Assembly: GCA_002373205.1 (NCBI GenBank)
Contig: DFJV01000153.1
Span: forward strand, 1-7,021
Direction: 5' to 3'
Length of the DNA stretch: 7,021 bases
Origin: Treponema sp. UBA3662
Lineage (GTDB): Bacteria; Spirochaetota; Spirochaetia; Treponematales; Treponemataceae
Positions 6,184 to 7,021 of this stretch are shown in pieces. The notes beneath the pieces were generated by a model. That model did no database searches. It was given only the letters and a program-made list of their open reading frames with translations, and was not told where the DNA came from. Position numbers and translations under genes: made by a program. How positions within the stretch are numbered: the stretch's first letter is position 1; each line of letters starts with the position of its first letter.

Positions 6184-6214
6184 CGGACTGGTTCTTTGCC
6201 GGTCCGTTTTTTTT
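6184..6214 (+). terminator. intrinsic terminator of thrC
   Basis: CGGACTGG (6184-6191), loop TTCTTTG, CCGGTCCG (6199-6206) pair over 8 bp with one G-U, followed by eight T. It starts 33 bases after the thrC stop. Its 3' half and T-run are the first unit of a triplicated tandem repeat. Confidence 0.92.
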
Positions 6215-6242
6215 GGTCCGTTTTTTTTGGTCCGTTTTTTTT
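6201..6242 (+). repeat. three perfect tandem copies of a 14-bp unit
   Basis: GGTCCGTTTTTTTT occurs at 6201-6214, 6215-6228 and 6229-6242 with no differences, and a fourth copy starts as GG and stops. The unit is the distal stem arm and T-tract of the thrC terminator, so the array offers three possible 3' arms for the CGGACT arm. Replication slippage is the simplest origin. Confidence 0.97.
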
Positions 6243-6264
6243 GGAAAAAAATGGGCTATCCATA

Positions 6265-6293
6265 TTGACATTTTTTGTGATACTTGCTATATT
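6265..6293 (+). promoter_or_regulatory. strong sigma-70 promoter of the tRNA-Gly gene
   Basis: A perfect TTGACA (6265-6270), a 17-base spacer, then TATATT (6288-6293) with an extended -10 TG at 6285-6286. The expected start near 6300 lies seven bases before the mature tRNA 5' end. Typical of a highly expressed stable RNA gene. Confidence 0.92.
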
Positions 6294-6306
6294 ACATATA
6301 CGTTAC

Positions 6307-6379
6307 GCGGTAGTGGTATAACGGCTTATTACCTCAGCCCTCCAAGCTGAAGACGAGGGTTCGACTCCCTTCTACCGCT
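6307..6379 (+). tRNA. tRNA-Gly (anticodon UCC)
   Basis: A full cloverleaf. The acceptor GCGGTAG (6307-6313) pairs with CTACCGC (6372-6378) and the discriminator is T6379. The anticodon stem TCAGC/GCTGA (6334-6338/6346-6350) encloses loop CCTCCAA with anticodon TCC at 6341-6343, which reads GGA and by wobble other GGN codons. The T arm GAGGG/CCCTT encloses TTCGACT (6360-6366). The D stem is short (GTA/TAC). CCA is not encoded (TTTGG follows), so a nucleotidyltransferase must add it. It is a single-gene unit with its own promoter and terminator. Confidence 0.97.
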
Positions 6380-6386
6380 TTTGGCT

Positions 6387-6418
6387 AAAGCACCTTCTTA
6401 ACTGAGGGTGCTTTTTTT
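6387..6418 (+). terminator. intrinsic terminator of the tRNA-Gly gene
   Basis: AAAGCACCTTC (6387-6397), loop TTAACT, GAGGGTGCTTT (6404-6414) form an 11-bp stem with one G-U pair; the T-run continues to 6418. It begins eight bases after the tRNA discriminator base. Confidence 0.92.
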
Positions 6419-6472
6419 GTATTCAAGTTGCTGAAGTGAAGGAACTTTAGTGCAAAGACTGTGTGGCAGTCC

Positions 6473-6476
6473 GGAG
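6473..6476 (+). promoter_or_regulatory. ribosome-binding site deciding the dCMP deaminase start
   Basis: GGAG (within CCGGAGTG) lies five bases before ATG 6482. The in-frame GTG at 6461 has its nearest purine-rich stretch (GAAGGAA) far upstream, so ATG 6482 is the better start. Confidence 0.75.
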
Positions 6477-6481
6477 TGATT

Positions 6482-6982
6482 ATGAGCAGTGATAGTAACA
6501 GTGGCTACATCCGCCCTACTTGGGATGAATATTTTATGGAAGTGTGCCGCACCATAGCAAAGCGTGCCACTTGCGACAGGGGAAGGTCCGGCTGTGTGAT
6601 TGCAAAGGACAACCAGATTCTTGTAACGGGATACGTAGGAAGCCCCGCTGGTTTACCCCACTGCGACGAAGTTGGCCACCTGATGCGCAAGATGATCCAT
6701 GCGGACGGTTCCATTACCCAGCATTGCGTGCGCACCGTACACGCCGAGCAGAACGCAATCTGCCAGGCTGCAAAGCGCGGAATCCCGATTGACGGTGCCA
6801 CCGTTTACTGCAAGATGACACCCTGCCGAACATGTGCAATGCTCATCATAAACTGCGGAATAAAGCGGGTTGTCTGCGAAAAGCATTACCATGATGAAGC
6901 TGACTCTATGGAAATGTTCCGCCAGGCCGGAATTAAGATAGAGCACTTGGAAGATTCCGTGCAGACTTACGAAAATATGTAG
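6482..6982 (+). CDS. dCMP deaminase (ComEB-like, zinc-dependent)
   Basis: A 166-residue cytosolic enzyme of the cytidine/deoxycytidylate deaminase superfamily. It hydrolyses dCMP to dUMP and ammonia, supplying thymidylate synthase. The catalytic zinc site is complete: His87 and the proton-shuttling Glu89 in VHAEQNAI (86-93), and Cys115 and Cys118 in TPCRTCAMLIINCGI (113-127). The N-terminal RATCDRGRSGCVIA (28-41) and the GYVGSPAGLPHCDEVGH block (50-66) are typical of dCMP deaminases and argue against cytidine or tRNA-adenosine deaminases. Length is normal for the family. The B. subtilis homologue is called ComEB from its operon; that name does not imply a competence role. It follows the tRNA terminator by 63 bases with no convincing promoter, so transcription may depend on readthrough or an unrecognised promoter. 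No terminator is visible in the last 39 bases of the window. Confidence 0.94.
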   Translation: MSSDSNSGYIRPTWDEYFMEVCRTIAKRATCDRGRSGCVIAKDNQILVTGYVGSPAGLPHCDEVGHLMRKMIHADGSITQHCVRTVHAEQNAICQAAKRGIPIDGATVYCKMTPCRTCAMLIINCGIKRVVCEKHYHDEADSMEMFRQAGIKIEHLEDSVQTYENM

Positions 6983-7021
6983 GAAAATAGGAAAAAAGTT
7001 TTTTTTATTCGCGCGGAAGGG

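Noticed and set aside
6461..6481. GTG start at 6461 for the dCMP deaminase
   Set aside because: No ribosome-binding site at usable distance, while ATG 6482 has GGAG five bases upstream and gives a normal family length.
6419..6481. Promoter search between the tRNA terminator and the deaminase
   Set aside because: TTGCTG at 6428 could be a -35, but no -10-like hexamer lies 16-18 bases downstream; not supported.
6983..7021. A-run and T-run after the dCMP deaminase (AAAAAAG then eight T) as a terminator
   Set aside because: Any stem would be only A-T pairs with almost no loop; too weak to call, and the region is cut by the window edge.

Overview
The window looks like chromosome from a Treponema-like spirochaete. 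The grounds are a YcgR-like PilZ protein with an N-terminal membrane anchor, an exported HEAT-type helical protein, a TTG and a GTG start, a GA(G)G-type ribosome-binding context, T-rich membrane-protein genes, and a tRNA gene without encoded CCA. The genus is an inference from style and gene content; no marker gene is present.

Left part (1-3588, minus strand): three genes read leftward as one tight unit. They are a membrane-anchored PilZ (cyclic-di-GMP receptor type) protein, a secreted or lipid-anchored HEAT-repeat-like protein, and the N-terminal 377 residues of a ComEC/Rec2 family DNA-uptake channel protein that runs off the window edge. The comEC start overlaps the stop of the HEAT gene.

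Middle (3589-4734): a 42-bp divergent promoter region separates this unit from a plus-strand CPBP-family intramembrane protease gene. The plus promoter places its transcription start almost on the start codon, so this mRNA may be leaderless. The protease gene is followed by about 390 bases with no credible gene but dense secondary structure. These include a CCCCGAT...AAGCGGGA core, a perfect 15-bp hairpin, a likely terminator, and a second copy of a 13-nt arm that could compete for pairing. This is the most interesting unexplained stretch.

Right part (4735-7021, plus strand): thrC (threonine synthase, PLP enzyme) appears to be a single-gene unit with a strong terminator whose 3' arm plus T-tract is triplicated in tandem. 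Next comes a tRNA-Gly(UCC) gene with a near-ideal promoter and its own terminator, then a dCMP deaminase gene (dTTP synthesis). The last 39 bases hold no recognisable gene.

The genes form separate units (surface/DNA uptake and c-di-GMP signalling, membrane proteolysis, threonine synthesis, translation, thymidylate supply) rather than one pathway. I see no mobile element, CRISPR array or obvious defence system. The candidate novelty is the structured intergenic element.
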